DNA of 64,000 nucleotides from MA-ANB-1 sp965216445. GTDB lineage: Bacteria > Actinomycetota > Acidimicrobiia > Spongiisociales > ZC4RG35. The stretch's first letter is position 1, and the number at the start of each line of letters is the position of its first letter. Shown one piece after another: positions 10,968 to 19,064 of the stretch. A program made the translations under genes and the position numbers. The notes beneath the pieces were generated by a model, which made no database searches, was not told the DNA's origin, and saw only the letters and a program-made list of their open reading frames with translations. The stretch lies in assembly GCA_965216445.1 (NCBI GenBank), contig OZ244166.1, positions 2,108,001 through 2,172,000 on the forward strand, written 5' to 3'.

Positions 10968-11902
10968 TTAGTGGGATCCACGATAGCGGCGGCAATTCGG
11001 AGCGCATCCCGAGATCCGGGTATGTTGTGGACTCGAAAAACCCTTGCTCCTCGCTCAAAACCCAGGGCTGTTGTGACCGCCGTCGCACCATCCAGTTCCA
11101 GCGGAGTTTCCTCTTCGGTGATCCTTCCCAGGGTCGACTTACGAGATGTGCCGAGCATTACCGGGAAACCGAGGTCGGTCAGCTCGGCGAGCCGGCTGAA
11201 GAGCTCCCAGTTGTGCTCGGGTGTCTTGCCGAAGCCGAATCCGGGGTCGATCACGATCGCTTCAGGAGCGACGCCCGCCTGGATCAGCCTTTGACTCTGC
11301 TCGGCCAGAAACTGCCCAATGTCAGCAACCACGTCTTCATATTGGGGGTCCATCTGCATGGTTCGCGGCTCCCCACTCATATGCATCACAACAACGCCAA
11401 CACCGGATTCGGCGGCCAGACCGATCATTCGCTGGTCGCGAAAACCTGTGACGTCGTTGATCACGCTGGCACCCACATCGATGGCCTTTGCCGCAACTGC
11501 TGGCTTTGAGGTGTCGATGCTGACCACCAACCCGCCATCAGCGAGCGATTCGACCACTGGTAGAACTCGGTTTATCTCCTCTTCGATACTGACGGGCTCT
11601 GCGCCAGGTCTGGTTGACTCGCCGCCGACATCAATGATGTCGGCGCCTTCGGAGGCAAGGCGTTCACCAGCTGCGACTGCCAATTCGCGGTTCCAGTGGA
11701 CTCCACCATCTGAAAAGGAATCGGGAGTGACGTTCAGAATCCCGACCAGCAACCCGCGGTCTAGTCGGAATGTGCGAGTCCGGGTTCTCCAGTGGTTGAT
11801 GGGACTACTTTCGCGTACCCAACAACAGCGCCATCGCTTCCGACCGGGTTTTGGCGTCGGTCTCCATGACTCCGCGCACAGCTGACGTAACCGTGCATGC
11901 AC
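10943..11902 (-). CDS. folP: Dihydropteroate synthase
   Basis: The enzyme condenses 6-hydroxymethyl-dihydropterin diphosphate with p-aminobenzoate. The core starts at GILNVTPDSFSDGG, the conserved pterin-binding signature, and continues with DVGGESTRPG, INDVTGF and IDPGFGFGKTPEHN, followed by GTSRKS, all classic for FolP. The coordinates use the first ATG, but that overlaps folE by 98 bases and adds about 45 residues of Arg/Trp/Cys-rich sequence that looks like the folE gene read in another frame. The real start is probably after the folE stop, where no ATG or GTG exists; candidates are ATC near 11799 or TTG near 11752. Confidence 0.92.
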   Translation of the reverse strand: MHARLRQLCAESWRPTPKPGRKRWRCCWVRESSPINHWRTRTRTFRLDRGLLVGILNVTPDSFSDGGVHWNRELAVAAGERLASEGADIIDVGGESTRPGAEPVSIEEEINRVLPVVESLADGGLVVSIDTSKPAVAAKAIDVGASVINDVTGFRDQRMIGLAAESGVGVVVMHMSGEPRTMQMDPQYEDVVADIGQFLAEQSQRLIQAGVAPEAIVIDPGFGFGKTPEHNWELFSRLAELTDLGFPVMLGTSRKSTLGRITEEETPLELDGATAVTTALGFERGARVFRVHNIPGSRDALRIAAAIVDPTKWDEWQQD

Positions 11903-12410
11903 CGGGTTTGCGGACTCCCCTCATCGACATGCACAGGTGTTCGGCCTCTACGACCACGATGACCCCCAAAGGGTCGAGACGGTCACAAAGAGCGTCTGCG
12001 ATCTGTGCCGTCAATCGCTCCTGCATCTGTGGCCTCTTGGCAAAGCCGTCCACCAGTCGGGCCAGTTTGGAAAGACCTGTGACTCTGCCCTTCGGTACAT
12101 AGCCGACATGGGCCTGCCCATGGAACGGGACGAAGTGATGCTCACACATCGAATAGAAAGGGATCTCCCTGACAATCACGATCTCCTGATAGTGCTCGTC
12201 GCCAAAAAACGCATCGACGACATCGCCAGGGTCTTTGTGGATTCCGTCGAAGACCTCCGCGTAGAACCGGGCGACACGCTCCGGGGTCTCGACCAGTCCC
12301 TCACGGTCGGGGTCCTCCCCCAATGCTTCGAGGATTTCACGCACGGCTTTTTCGATTCTGGCCTGGTCGATACCAGTGGCGTTTCCGGACTCGAATTCGG
12401 TGTCAGACAT
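11805..12410 (-). CDS. folE: GTP cyclohydrolase I
   Basis: A 201-residue enzyme that opens GTP to form 7,8-dihydroneopterin triphosphate, the first step of folate synthesis. The zinc ligands are visible as Cys89 and His92 in SMCEHHFVPFHG and Cys160 in EAEHLCMSMRGVRKPG. The segment LSKLARLVDGFAKRPQMQERL is conserved. It is the first gene of the fol operon (folE, folP, phosphatase-like, folB, folK fusion). The upstream 200 bases also hold the divergent promoter of the RHH/DUF4097 unit. Confidence 0.96.
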   Translation of the reverse strand: MSDTEFESGNATGIDQARIEKAVREILEALGEDPDREGLVETPERVARFYAEVFDGIHKDPGDVVDAFFGDEHYQEIVIVREIPFYSMCEHHFVPFHGQAHVGYVPKGRVTGLSKLARLVDGFAKRPQMQERLTAQIADALCDRLDPLGVIVVVEAEHLCMSMRGVRKPGACTVTSAVRGVMETDAKTRSEAMALLLGTRK

Positions 12411-12450
12411 GACAAAAGGCTAATCCGTAAAGAAAAATGCGTCGGAGGGG

Positions 12451-12497
12451 TTGACAGACATCACATGTGATGTCATAATGATGTCAAGTTGATGTCA
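12451..12497 (+). promoter_or_regulatory. Strong sigma-70-like promoter with palindromic and 11-bp-phased operator repeats
   Basis: TTGACA at 12451-12456 and CATAAT at 12474-12479 are 17 bases apart, a near-consensus promoter reading into the plus strand. The spacer is almost filled by the perfect 18-bp palindrome GACATCACATGTGATGTC (12457-12474). TGATGTCA then occurs three times at 12468, 12479 and 12490, exactly 11 bases apart. Such phased repeats over the -10 region suit a repressor that stacks along one face of the helix. The second gene downstream encodes a ribbon-helix-helix protein, a family that binds this way, so autorepression is likely but inferred. Confidence 0.75.
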
Positions 12498-12532
12498 CAC
12501 AGGCGTCAACCAGAGTCCAAGAGGAGCAAGCC

Positions 12533-12613
12533 ATGATCTGGATCCGCTACACCGATACCCTTCAAGCCGAACTGAACGAACGTGTCCGGCACTTAAGGAA
12601 GACCAACAGCTAA
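12533..12613 (+). CDS. Micro-ORF of 26 codons leading the RHH/DUF4097 unit
   Basis: ATG at 12533 is preceded by a GAGGAG ribosome binding site about 7 bases upstream, and the frame runs to TAA at 12611-12613, three bases before the next gene. The peptide begins MIWIRYTDTLQAELNERV and is charged and helix-prone. It could be a genuine small protein, or a leader ORF that couples ribosomes to the downstream gene. Whether it is conserved cannot be judged from the window. Confidence 0.5.
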   Translation: MIWIRYTDTLQAELNERVRHLRKTNS

Positions 12614-12615
12614 AG

Positions 12616-13074
12616 ATGCAGATATCTCACGCGATCACCCAACTAGAACAACAAGTAGCCACTCAGATGCGGTTCGCCGATCCGGCCCAGTCCGAACTGA
12701 TCGGCGAACTGCTCGGGGTTCTTTCCCCCGCCATCCGTCAAACAATGATCGAATTGGCCGAGGCGGCAGCAGCTGAGATCTCTCCACAACTCGCGGGCCA
12801 AGAAGTCGAAGTGCGACTTGTCGACGGCGACCCGGAGCTGGTTGTGACACAGCTGTCGTCTCCACCCCCGCCTCCCCCACCACCGGATGCACCTTCGGTC
12901 GACTACGACGAAGCGCGTATCACCTTGCGCATCCCCGGCTATCTAAAGGAAGTAATCGCCGACGCTGCGTCCGGGTCCGGAGATTCGGTGAACAGCTGGA
13001 TCGTTGACGCCCTACGTTCCCGGACCACCACAACCAAAGTCGGCGACAGTGTGCATCGGACAATTGAGCTGTGA
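12616..13074 (+). CDS. Ribbon-helix-helix (Arc/HicB-like) DNA-binding protein
   Basis: A 152-residue protein in three parts: an N-terminal Gln/Glu-rich helical region (1-60), a linker with eight consecutive prolines (83-90), and a C-terminal ribbon-helix-helix domain (about 98-136) with RITLRIPGYLKEVIADAAS then NSWIVDALRSR, the strand-helix-helix pattern of Arc and HicB antitoxins. It probably dimerises and binds the phased repeats at 12457-12497. No HicA-type toxin is next to it. Its stop overlaps the GTG start of the DUF4097 gene by 4 bases, so the two are co-translated. Confidence 0.75.
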   Translation: MQISHAITQLEQQVATQMRFADPAQSELIGELLGVLSPAIRQTMIELAEAAAAEISPQLAGQEVEVRLVDGDPELVVTQLSSPPPPPPPPDAPSVDYDEARITLRIPGYLKEVIADAASGSGDSVNSWIVDALRSRTTTTKVGDSVHRTIEL

Positions 13075-13823
13075 TCGACCGCACTTTCGAAGTTGAAGGA
13101 CCCGGATCGGTCGAGATACGGACGGTGGCCGGCCGGATCGACGTCAAAGAAGGCCGTTCCGACTCCATTCGGGTGATGGCTGACGTACCGGAATCGAAAC
13201 TGACCGTGGAACAAAGAGGGCCGGTTGTGACCGTGGCCTCCGAAAAGCGCGGCTTTCTTTCCGCAGGCAGCGTCAACGTGACGGTTGAAGTGCCTCCGGG
13301 ATGCAATGTCCTCGCCAACGTGGTGAGCGCCGACGTGTTCTGCCAACCGCCCTTGGGGCGGTTGGAGGTCAACTCGGCTTCGGGGGACATCCGGTTCGCC
13401 AACGCCGAAGAACTGAATGCGAAAACGGCTAGCGGAGACGTCCACGGAACCGATATTGGTGGCCGCTGCACCTTCGTCAGCGCCTCGGGCGATATCCACC
13501 TCGGAACCATCGAAGGACGATCCGAAATCTCCACTGCATCGGGCGACGTTCACATCAGCGACGTGAGTGCCCAGCTGACTGCCTCAACCATGTCCGGAGA
13601 CATCTACATCCGCCGATTCGCCGGCGACGATCTCAAGTCCAAATCGTTGTCGGGTTCGGTGCGGCTGGGTATCCCGGCCGGTACAAGTGTCGAACTCGAC
13701 GCCACCACTCGCTCCGGCGATATCCGGCTCCCCAAGCCGAGCAAGGTCAAGAAAGAAGTCACCCGTCACGCCAACATTGAAATCAGGCTGGTATCCGGTG
13801 ACGTGACACTCAACCGGGTGTAG
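13071..13823 (+). CDS. DUF4097-type beta-strand repeat protein
   Basis: A 250-residue protein built from about seven repeats around the pattern S-x-S-G-D-I/V (SASGDIRF, TASGDVHG, SASGDIHL, TASGDVHI, TMSGDIYI, RSGDIRL, VSGDVTL), which would stack as a right-handed beta-helix or solenoid. No signal peptide or membrane segment is seen, so it is probably cytoplasmic, unlike adhesins of similar repeat form. It starts with GTG overlapping the RHH gene. RHH and DUF4097 genes are found as neighbours in other actinobacteria, but the function is unknown. It converges closely with ftsH (6-base gap). Confidence 0.8.
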   Translation: MIDRTFEVEGPGSVEIRTVAGRIDVKEGRSDSIRVMADVPESKLTVEQRGPVVTVASEKRGFLSAGSVNVTVEVPPGCNVLANVVSADVFCQPPLGRLEVNSASGDIRFANAEELNAKTASGDVHGTDIGGRCTFVSASGDIHLGTIEGRSEISTASGDVHISDVSAQLTASTMSGDIYIRRFAGDDLKSKSLSGSVRLGIPAGTSVELDATTRSGDIRLPKPSKVKKEVTRHANIEIRLVSGDVTLNRV

Positions 13824-13829
13824 TGGCGC

Positions 13830-15836
13830 CTACGCTCCGGCGTCCGCTGGTCGACTCGTTGGCCGCAATCCCTTCGGAATCCGGCGGCTGGCGGCGGCCT
13901 CGTCTTCGGATTCTTCCACTTCGGATGCGGCTGCGATCAGCTCCTCGTCGTGACGGGGCTGGGGCAACACTGGGTTCTCCGGATAGCGGATCCTCAGCGA
14001 GCCTTTGTCGTCATGCTCCCACTTCGGGATGTCGGAGAAGATCTCTGCCACCTCGTCTCGATCAACAGTCTCGTGGTCGAGCAGTTCAGCAACCATCCGC
14101 TCCATCGCATCCTTGTGGTAGGACAGGATGGCCCGTGCCTCTTCGTGGGCGGCGTTGATCATCTTTCGGACCTCACCGTCGATGAAGGCGGCGACCTCGT
14201 CGGAATAGTCCTGTTGCCGGCCGTAATCACGTCCCAGAAAGACCTCGCCGTTGGCCCTTCCGTATTGCATCGGGCCCAGCTCATCGCTCATCCCGTACTC
14301 CATGACCATCCGCCGTGCGATCTCAGTGGCCTTCTCGATGTCGTTTGCAGCGCCACTAGTTGGGTCGGCAAAGATGAGTTCTTCAGCTGTTCGGCCACCG
14401 AGCAGCATTGCGAGCTGATCGACCAACTCGGAACGCTTCACGAGGTAACGGTCGTGGGTGGGCAATGCGAGGGTATGGCCAAGGGAACGCCCCCGGGCAA
14501 CGATCGTTACTTTGTGGACCGGGTCGGAATTGGGTAACGCAAAGCCGACCAAAGCGTGTCCCGTCTCGTGGTAGGCAATGAGCCGCTTCTCTTCGTCGGT
14601 CATCACCCGAGTCTTTCGTTCCGGACCTGAAATGACCCGGTCGATCGCCTCTTCGAGTTCGTCCATGCCGATCTTCTTCTTTTTCCGGCGTGCGGTGAGA
14701 AGTGCGGCTTCGTTGATCAGGTTGGCGAGGTCTGCTCCGGTGAATCCTGGAGTCCTACGCGCGAGCACCTCGAGGTCGATTTCTTTGCCCAAGGGCTTTC
14801 CTTTGGAATGTACGGAGAGGATTGCTTCCCGACCTTCGAGGTCGGGAGCATCAACGACAATCTGACGGTCGAAACGACCTGGTCTCAGCAGCGCGGGGTC
14901 GAGAATGTCGGGGCGGTTCGTAGCCGCCATCACGATCACCCCTGAGTTGCCCTCAAAACCGTCTAGCTCGACCAAGAGCTGGTTCAAGGTTTGCTCACGT
15001 TCGTCGTGTCCACCACCTAGACCCGCCCCTCGGTGACGACCCACAGCATCAATCTCGTCGATGAAAATAATCGCGGGAGCACTTGCCTTGGCCTGTTCGA
15101 ACAGGTCGCGCACTCGAGCAGCACCAACACCAACAAACATCTCAACAAAGTCGGATCCAGAGATGGTCATGAACGGGACACCTGCTTCACCAGCAACGGC
15201 CTTGGCGAGCAAGGTTTTACCGGTTCCCGGTGGTCCGAACAGGAGCACGCCTTTGGGGATCTTCGCTCCCATCTGCCGGTATTTGTCAGGGTTGGCGAGG
15301 AAGTCCTTGATCTCCTCGAGCTCCTCCTTCGCCTCCTGCAGCCCGGCGACGTCGTCAAAGGTGACTTTTGGTTGTTCTTTCCCAACCAGCTTCGCCTTTG
15401 ACTTGCCGAATTGCATCACGCGGTTTCCCCCGCCCTGCATCTGCATGAAGATGAAGACCATGAAGCCGAGCAGGAACAGCCACGGCAGGAAACTGATCAG
15501 ATAGTCGAGGAAACCGGGCGGCTGGGAGTCGGTAGAAACCGGTGTTCCGGTGGCCAATGCGGTCTCGGTGAGAGTCCCTTCGTAGCCATCTGGGTAGGTG
15601 GCGAACTCGTCGTACGCTCCTTCGGCTGCGTCACTACCCACGTTGCGGCCCTGGACCTGATTGGAGCGTTCCAGGATCTGCACACTTTCAAATTGACCGT
15701 CCTCCATGGAGGCGACAAAAACCGACAGATCGACTTCTTCGGGACCGGCGACCTGATCGAACCACCACTGGGCCACGATGGCCAGCATGATGATGGACAC
15801 TCCGTATATGAGGAGAGTTCTCAGGGTTCGGTTCAC
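13830..15836 (-). CDS. ftsH: Membrane-anchored ATP-dependent zinc metalloprotease FtsH
   Basis: A 668-residue protein: a membrane helix at about 7-25, an extracytoplasmic segment, a second helix at about 112-132, an AAA+ ATPase with Walker A GPPGTGKT at 201-208, IIFIDEIDAVG as Walker B and the second region of homology at ATNRPDILDPALLRPGRFD, then an M41 protease domain with the zinc motif HETGH near 423. It degrades misfolded membrane and some soluble proteins. Position between hpt and the fol genes is typical of actinobacteria, except that the RHH/DUF4097 unit separates it from folE here. Confidence 0.97.
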   Translation of the reverse strand: MNRTLRTLLIYGVSIIMLAIVAQWWFDQVAGPEEVDLSVFVASMEDGQFESVQILERSNQVQGRNVGSDAAEGAYDEFATYPDGYEGTLTETALATGTPVSTDSQPPGFLDYLISFLPWLFLLGFMVFIFMQMQGGGNRVMQFGKSKAKLVGKEQPKVTFDDVAGLQEAKEELEEIKDFLANPDKYRQMGAKIPKGVLLFGPPGTGKTLLAKAVAGEAGVPFMTISGSDFVEMFVGVGAARVRDLFEQAKASAPAIIFIDEIDAVGRHRGAGLGGGHDEREQTLNQLLVELDGFEGNSGVIVMAATNRPDILDPALLRPGRFDRQIVVDAPDLEGREAILSVHSKGKPLGKEIDLEVLARRTPGFTGADLANLINEAALLTARRKKKKIGMDELEEAIDRVISGPERKTRVMTDEEKRLIAYHETGHALVGFALPNSDPVHKVTIVARGRSLGHTLALPTHDRYLVKRSELVDQLAMLLGGRTAEELIFADPTSGAANDIEKATEIARRMVMEYGMSDELGPMQYGRANGEVFLGRDYGRQQDYSDEVAAFIDGEVRKMINAAHEEARAILSYHKDAMERMVAELLDHETVDRDEVAEIFSDIPKWEHDDKGSLRIRYPENPVLPQPRHDEELIAAASEVEESEDEAAASRRIPKGLRPTSRPADAGA

Positions 15837-15914
15837 AATTACCTCAATTCAAGGCGTCTAGAAAGACTCGGTCCAACAATGCTACGTCAGATAGGGATGT
15901 AATCGAACCCCGAA

Positions 15915-16490
15915 TTACAGAAGTTCTGGTCCCATCACTCCAACGTATGGGAGATTGCGATACTTCCCGGCGTAGTCGAGGCCGTAACCCACTACGAATT
16001 CAGGTCCGATTGAGAACCCGACGTATTTCACATCGATGGGAACTCTCTGGATTCCTTCCTTCAACAACAGAGTGGCGATTTCCAATGAAGCCGGTTTCCT
16101 CACCTTCAAACTCTTCAGGAGATAGCTGAGGGTCAGCCCCGAATCGATGATGTCTTCAACGATCAAGACATGTCGGCCTTCGATCTCCTCGTCGAGATCC
16201 TTGAGGATTCTGACCACACCCGACGTCTGGGTCGACGCCCCGTAGGAACTGACTGCCATGAAGTCGAACTCAACCGGCAGGTCGATATTCCGTGCCAGGT
16301 CAGCCATGATCATGAACGCTCCGCGCAGAACCCCTACCAGGAGCACCTCCTCACCCTTGTAGTCCGCGGTGATCTGGGCACCCATCTCGGCAAGTTTGGC
16401 GTCGATCTCCTCGGTGGTGATCAGCGGCTTTATGTCCATCAACTGCACTTTCGGTTCGGTGAAGCCATGAAGGTAGCCAGGTTGGGCCAC
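15915..16490 (-). CDS. hpt: Hypoxanthine (guanine) phosphoribosyltransferase
   Basis: A 191-residue purine salvage enzyme that makes IMP or GMP from the base and PRPP. The PRPP-binding motif VLIVEDIIDSGLTLSYLL is present, as are the conserved MAVSSYGASTQTSGVVRILKD loop and the C-terminal YVGF...FVVGYGLDY. The start may be GTG at 16490 or ATG near 16439; the extra residues are not conserved in the family. It lies between tilS and ftsH, the usual actinobacterial order. Confidence 0.93.
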   Translation of the reverse strand: MAQPGYLHGFTEPKVQLMDIKPLITTEEIDAKLAEMGAQITADYKGEEVLLVGVLRGAFMIMADLARNIDLPVEFDFMAVSSYGASTQTSGVVRILKDLDEEIEGRHVLIVEDIIDSGLTLSYLLKSLKVRKPASLEIATLLLKEGIQRVPIDVKYVGFSIGPEFVVGYGLDYAGKYRNLPYVGVMGPELL

Positions 16491-16503
16491 TTCTTACCAA
16501 AAG

Positions 16504-17439
16504 TCATTCCGGAGTCCGTCTCACAACCAAAGCGGCTCCGTTGCGTGTGACCCGGATTTGGCCCTCCAACTCCGTCGCTGTTGCCTCGCCGAACAAAACC
16601 TGCTCAACCCGCACCAACTCATCGGCAGCCAGACCACCTCCGCGGAGTTTGGAAACCAGCTGACGCAGAACGCGGCCACGGATTGGGGCTTCGAGGACCA
16701 CCAAAAGGCCCGCCGGCACCCGGGCCTCATCGCCCTCGGCAGTGACGGCTGACTCGGGCACGAGACTGTCGAGCAAGTCGGCGTCTCCTCCGAGGTTGTC
16801 TGCTGTCCGAGCCAGAGCAACTCGCAGGTTGGGGTTCAACTCCTCGAGCAGGGGGATGATTTCGGTTCTAACCCGGTTGCGCCGGAACGTTAAGTCATCG
16901 TTGGTCGGGTCGTCGAGGAATGGCAGTCCGGACAACGTTGCGTATTCACGTGTCTCGCTCCGTGATACATCCAATAGGGGTCGATAGACATTGGGCGGCC
17001 GAAAGTATGGAATGCCGGCAAGACCCCTTGTCCCAGCACCCCGAATCAGATTCAGGAGAACAGTCTCCGCCTGGTCATCACGGGTGTGAGCGACCAACAA
17101 AGGAGTCGAATCGTCGACAACGGTTGCAATAGCCTGATACCTCGCATCACGGGCCTCTGCCTCGGACATACGCCCTAACGGTGGCTCAACCGTCACCGTC
17201 TCCAGTGCGCAGTTCAAGGCTTCTGCGATTTCGGCTGCCGCAGATTGCAGCCGGTCAGAGGCAGGTAGACCGTGATGGACATGAACACAGGTCTTGAGCT
17301 CATCTCGGTCGGCGCAGATTGCGGCCAGAGCCCCCGAGTCGGCCCCTCCGGAAAGAGCCACCGCATACTTTGGCGCCGGGAAGATGGCTTTCTCGTTGAG
17401 GAGGCGGCCCAGCTCGGTCAGGCGACCCGGTTCAGCCAT
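16504..17439 (-). CDS. tilS: tRNA(Ile)-lysidine synthetase
   Basis: The enzyme attaches lysine to C34 of the CAU-anticodon tRNA-Ile so that it reads AUA. The PP-loop SGGADSGALAAI lies near the N-terminus, followed by HHGLPASDRLQSAAAEIA, HTRDDQAETVLLNLIRG and LLDVSRSETREYA, the usual TilS core. The ATG at 17439 is chosen because earlier starts run far into the metalloprotease gene; it overlaps that gene by 22 bases. At 311 residues it is of short actinobacterial type. Confidence 0.92.
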   Translation of the reverse strand: MAEPGRLTELGRLLNEKAIFPAPKYAVALSGGADSGALAAICADRDELKTCVHVHHGLPASDRLQSAAAEIAEALNCALETVTVEPPLGRMSEAEARDARYQAIATVVDDSTPLLVAHTRDDQAETVLLNLIRGAGTRGLAGIPYFRPPNVYRPLLDVSRSETREYATLSGLPFLDDPTNDDLTFRRNRVRTEIIPLLEELNPNLRVALARTADNLGGDADLLDSLVPESAVTAEGDEARVPAGLLVVLEAPIRGRVLRQLVSKLRGGGLAADELVRVEQVLFGEATATELEGQIRVTRNGAALVVRRTPE

Positions 17440-18443
17440 TCCTTCGGGTGATCGATCTCGTCGAGGGTGGGCAAAGAACTGGCACCCCGGAAAGCAAGAT
17501 TGATCGTCTCCCAACCTGCTTCACGTTCCACCGCTTTGATGAAACGCTCTCCGTTGGCGTATTGCTTCACTTTCATTTCGAGTCCGGTGATCTTGAAGAA
17601 TGCGGCGGTCCTCTTGTCTTTTCTGCGGTTCTTGAGCACCCGACTCATCCGGTCCTGGGACTTCAAATGTTCGGCTCCGATCCGGTCCATGACCACATGG
17701 CCGTGGCCTTCGAGGACTGTCATGAGTGCCTGTACTCGATTGACGATCTCAGTCTGGGTTGGTGTGGCAATCAGACCGAAGATCCCCCGGTCGTCGATAA
17801 TCGGGGACCCCCTTCTCCGCCTCTCGAACACCTCGCCGATTACGGCTGAAAGGCGTCCGGGTTCAGGGGTCGAGGCTTCAACCAGCTCCTCGACCAGACC
17901 CCGGAAGTAGTCCCGGAGCCATGGGACACCAACGAACTGAGCCCGGTGAGCAAGCTCGTGGAGGGCAACCCAGAATCGGAATTCGGAAGGACGAAACTGG
18001 TGCGTGCGCTCCATTTGCAAGAGGTTTGCTCCGACATAGACAACGCTGTCGCCGTCCTCGCCCGTTGGCAGCACCAACTCGTATTGCCCTAGGACTCTTC
18101 TGGAGAGAACACCGAGCAAGGCACTGCTCTCCCGATCGACGAGTCGTTGCACGGCCTCCGCCCCTTCGGCGTCACGCGACTCGGCGAGCTTCCTCGTGGC
18201 CGGCTCAACCAGATGTTTGAAGCTCGAGACATTTCGCTCGACCCACTCCAAACGTGAGATCACCTGGGTTGTGGGATCACCGGGCAGGGAGAGCCCGGTC
18301 CCCGCGGAAACCAAACCGGACACCGTTGGTGTGATCGTTGCCATCTCAGCGGCAAGCGAATTGAGAAGGTAAGTATCAGCGAGTGGGTATTGGCCGGCGA
18401 TCCTCCCGGCAAGTCCTCCCACCGGGGATCGCCCGTCGGTCAC
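17418..18443 (-). CDS. Zinc-dependent metalloprotease family protein (DUF2342-like)
   Basis: A 341-residue protein with the zinc motif HELAH in a long mainly helical domain (ALHELAHRAQFVGVPWLRDYF) and a C-terminal KVKQYANGERFIKAVE...AGWETINLAF. This matches the actinobacterial family found next to tilS and often linked to coenzyme F420 genes by name, although the biochemical role is not known. It starts with GTG overlapping the upstream small membrane protein gene by 4 bases. Confidence 0.82.
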   Translation of the reverse strand: MTDGRSPVGGLAGRIAGQYPLADTYLLNSLAAEMATITPTVSGLVSAGTGLSLPGDPTTQVISRLEWVERNVSSFKHLVEPATRKLAESRDAEGAEAVQRLVDRESSALLGVLSRRVLGQYELVLPTGEDGDSVVYVGANLLQMERTHQFRPSEFRFWVALHELAHRAQFVGVPWLRDYFRGLVEELVEASTPEPGRLSAVIGEVFERRRRGSPIIDDRGIFGLIATPTQTEIVNRVQALMTVLEGHGHVVMDRIGAEHLKSQDRMSRVLKNRRKDKRTAAFFKITGLEMKVKQYANGERFIKAVEREAGWETINLAFRGASSLPTLDEIDHPKEWLNRVA

Positions 18444-18760
18444 TCTTCAACGATTCGGTAACGTTTTCGAACCACGTTGGTGAAGTACTGGCCCGTTGTG
18501 GCGGCGACCACGAGGATCGCAAGAACGATGCCCAAGGGGATCATGTACCGATAAGTCCAGTCGGCGGTTGCAATGTCGGCTGGAGGTGCAGTCACCTCAA
18601 CTGCTGGAGTGATATCGGTAGTAACAACGGTTTCGGTCTCGGTGGAGGCTCCCTCTTCCGGTTCGGTTTCCGACGCGGTACCGAAAGCGGGGAGGGCGAT
18701 AACAATTGCGATGAGGCCAACAATGGCCAACAAAGACACGGCGCGACCGCTAGTTCTCAT
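18440..18760 (-). CDS. Small membrane protein of unknown function
   Basis: A 106-residue protein with an N-terminal hydrophobic segment (7-25), which may be a signal anchor, a Glu/Thr-rich middle of about 35 residues, and a C-terminal membrane helix (about 70-90) followed by a short basic tail (VRKRYRIVEE). It would lie with the middle outside and the tail in the cytoplasm. It overlaps the metalloprotease gene by 4 bases and so is probably co-translated with it. No family recognised. Confidence 0.65.
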   Translation of the reverse strand: MRTSGRAVSLLAIVGLIAIVIALPAFGTASETEPEEGASTETETVVTTDITPAVEVTAPPADIATADWTYRYMIPLGIVLAILVVAATTGQYFTNVVRKRYRIVEE

Positions 18761-18800
18761 TGATTCTCAGATTACCCACGTCTTCGGTGTGAGTCGAACT

Positions 18801-19064
18801 TCAAGATTTGGAAGCTTCGTGGTCGATGGCACGACGCAGTTTGATGAGGAACCGATCCGGAACTTCTTCCTGGAGCCGCTCTTTGACAACAGCCTTGAGT
18901 CTCTTCTCGAACTCGAAGCTGTTGTGACACCCACCACAGTCGTCCAGGTGGTGACGAATACCTTCAGCCGTGGCGTTGTCGAGCTCTCGGTCGAGATACT
19001 CATAGAGCCTCTCCATCGCCTCGTCGCAATTGCTGGCGACGTCGCTGCAGTCGTTTTCGTTCAT
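18801..19064 (-). CDS. rsrA: Redox-sensing anti-sigma factor of the RsrA type
   Basis: An 87-residue zinc-associated anti-sigma protein. The ligand pattern Cys13, His39, Cys43, Cys46 (HHLDDCGGC) has the same spacing as C11-H37-C41-C44 of Streptomyces RsrA. Thiol oxidation of that site releases the cognate sigma factor in known cases. The ATG at 19064 overlaps the sigma stop codon as ATGA, so the two proteins are made in step. An upstream start at 19115 would run into the sigma gene and is unlikely. Confidence 0.9.
   Translation of the reverse strand: MNENDCSDVASNCDEAMERLYEYLDRELDNATAEGIRHHLDDCGGCHNSFEFEKRLKAVVKERLQEEVPDRFLIKLRRAIDHEASKS

Noticed and set aside
12411..12450. Possible riboswitch upstream of folE
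   Set aside because: The leader is under 45 bases and shows no folded aptamer-like structure.
12616..13074. HicB antitoxin of a HicAB toxin-antitoxin pair
   Set aside because: No HicA-like toxin is adjacent; the partner is a DUF4097 protein, and the N-terminal part and polyproline linker are not typical of HicB.
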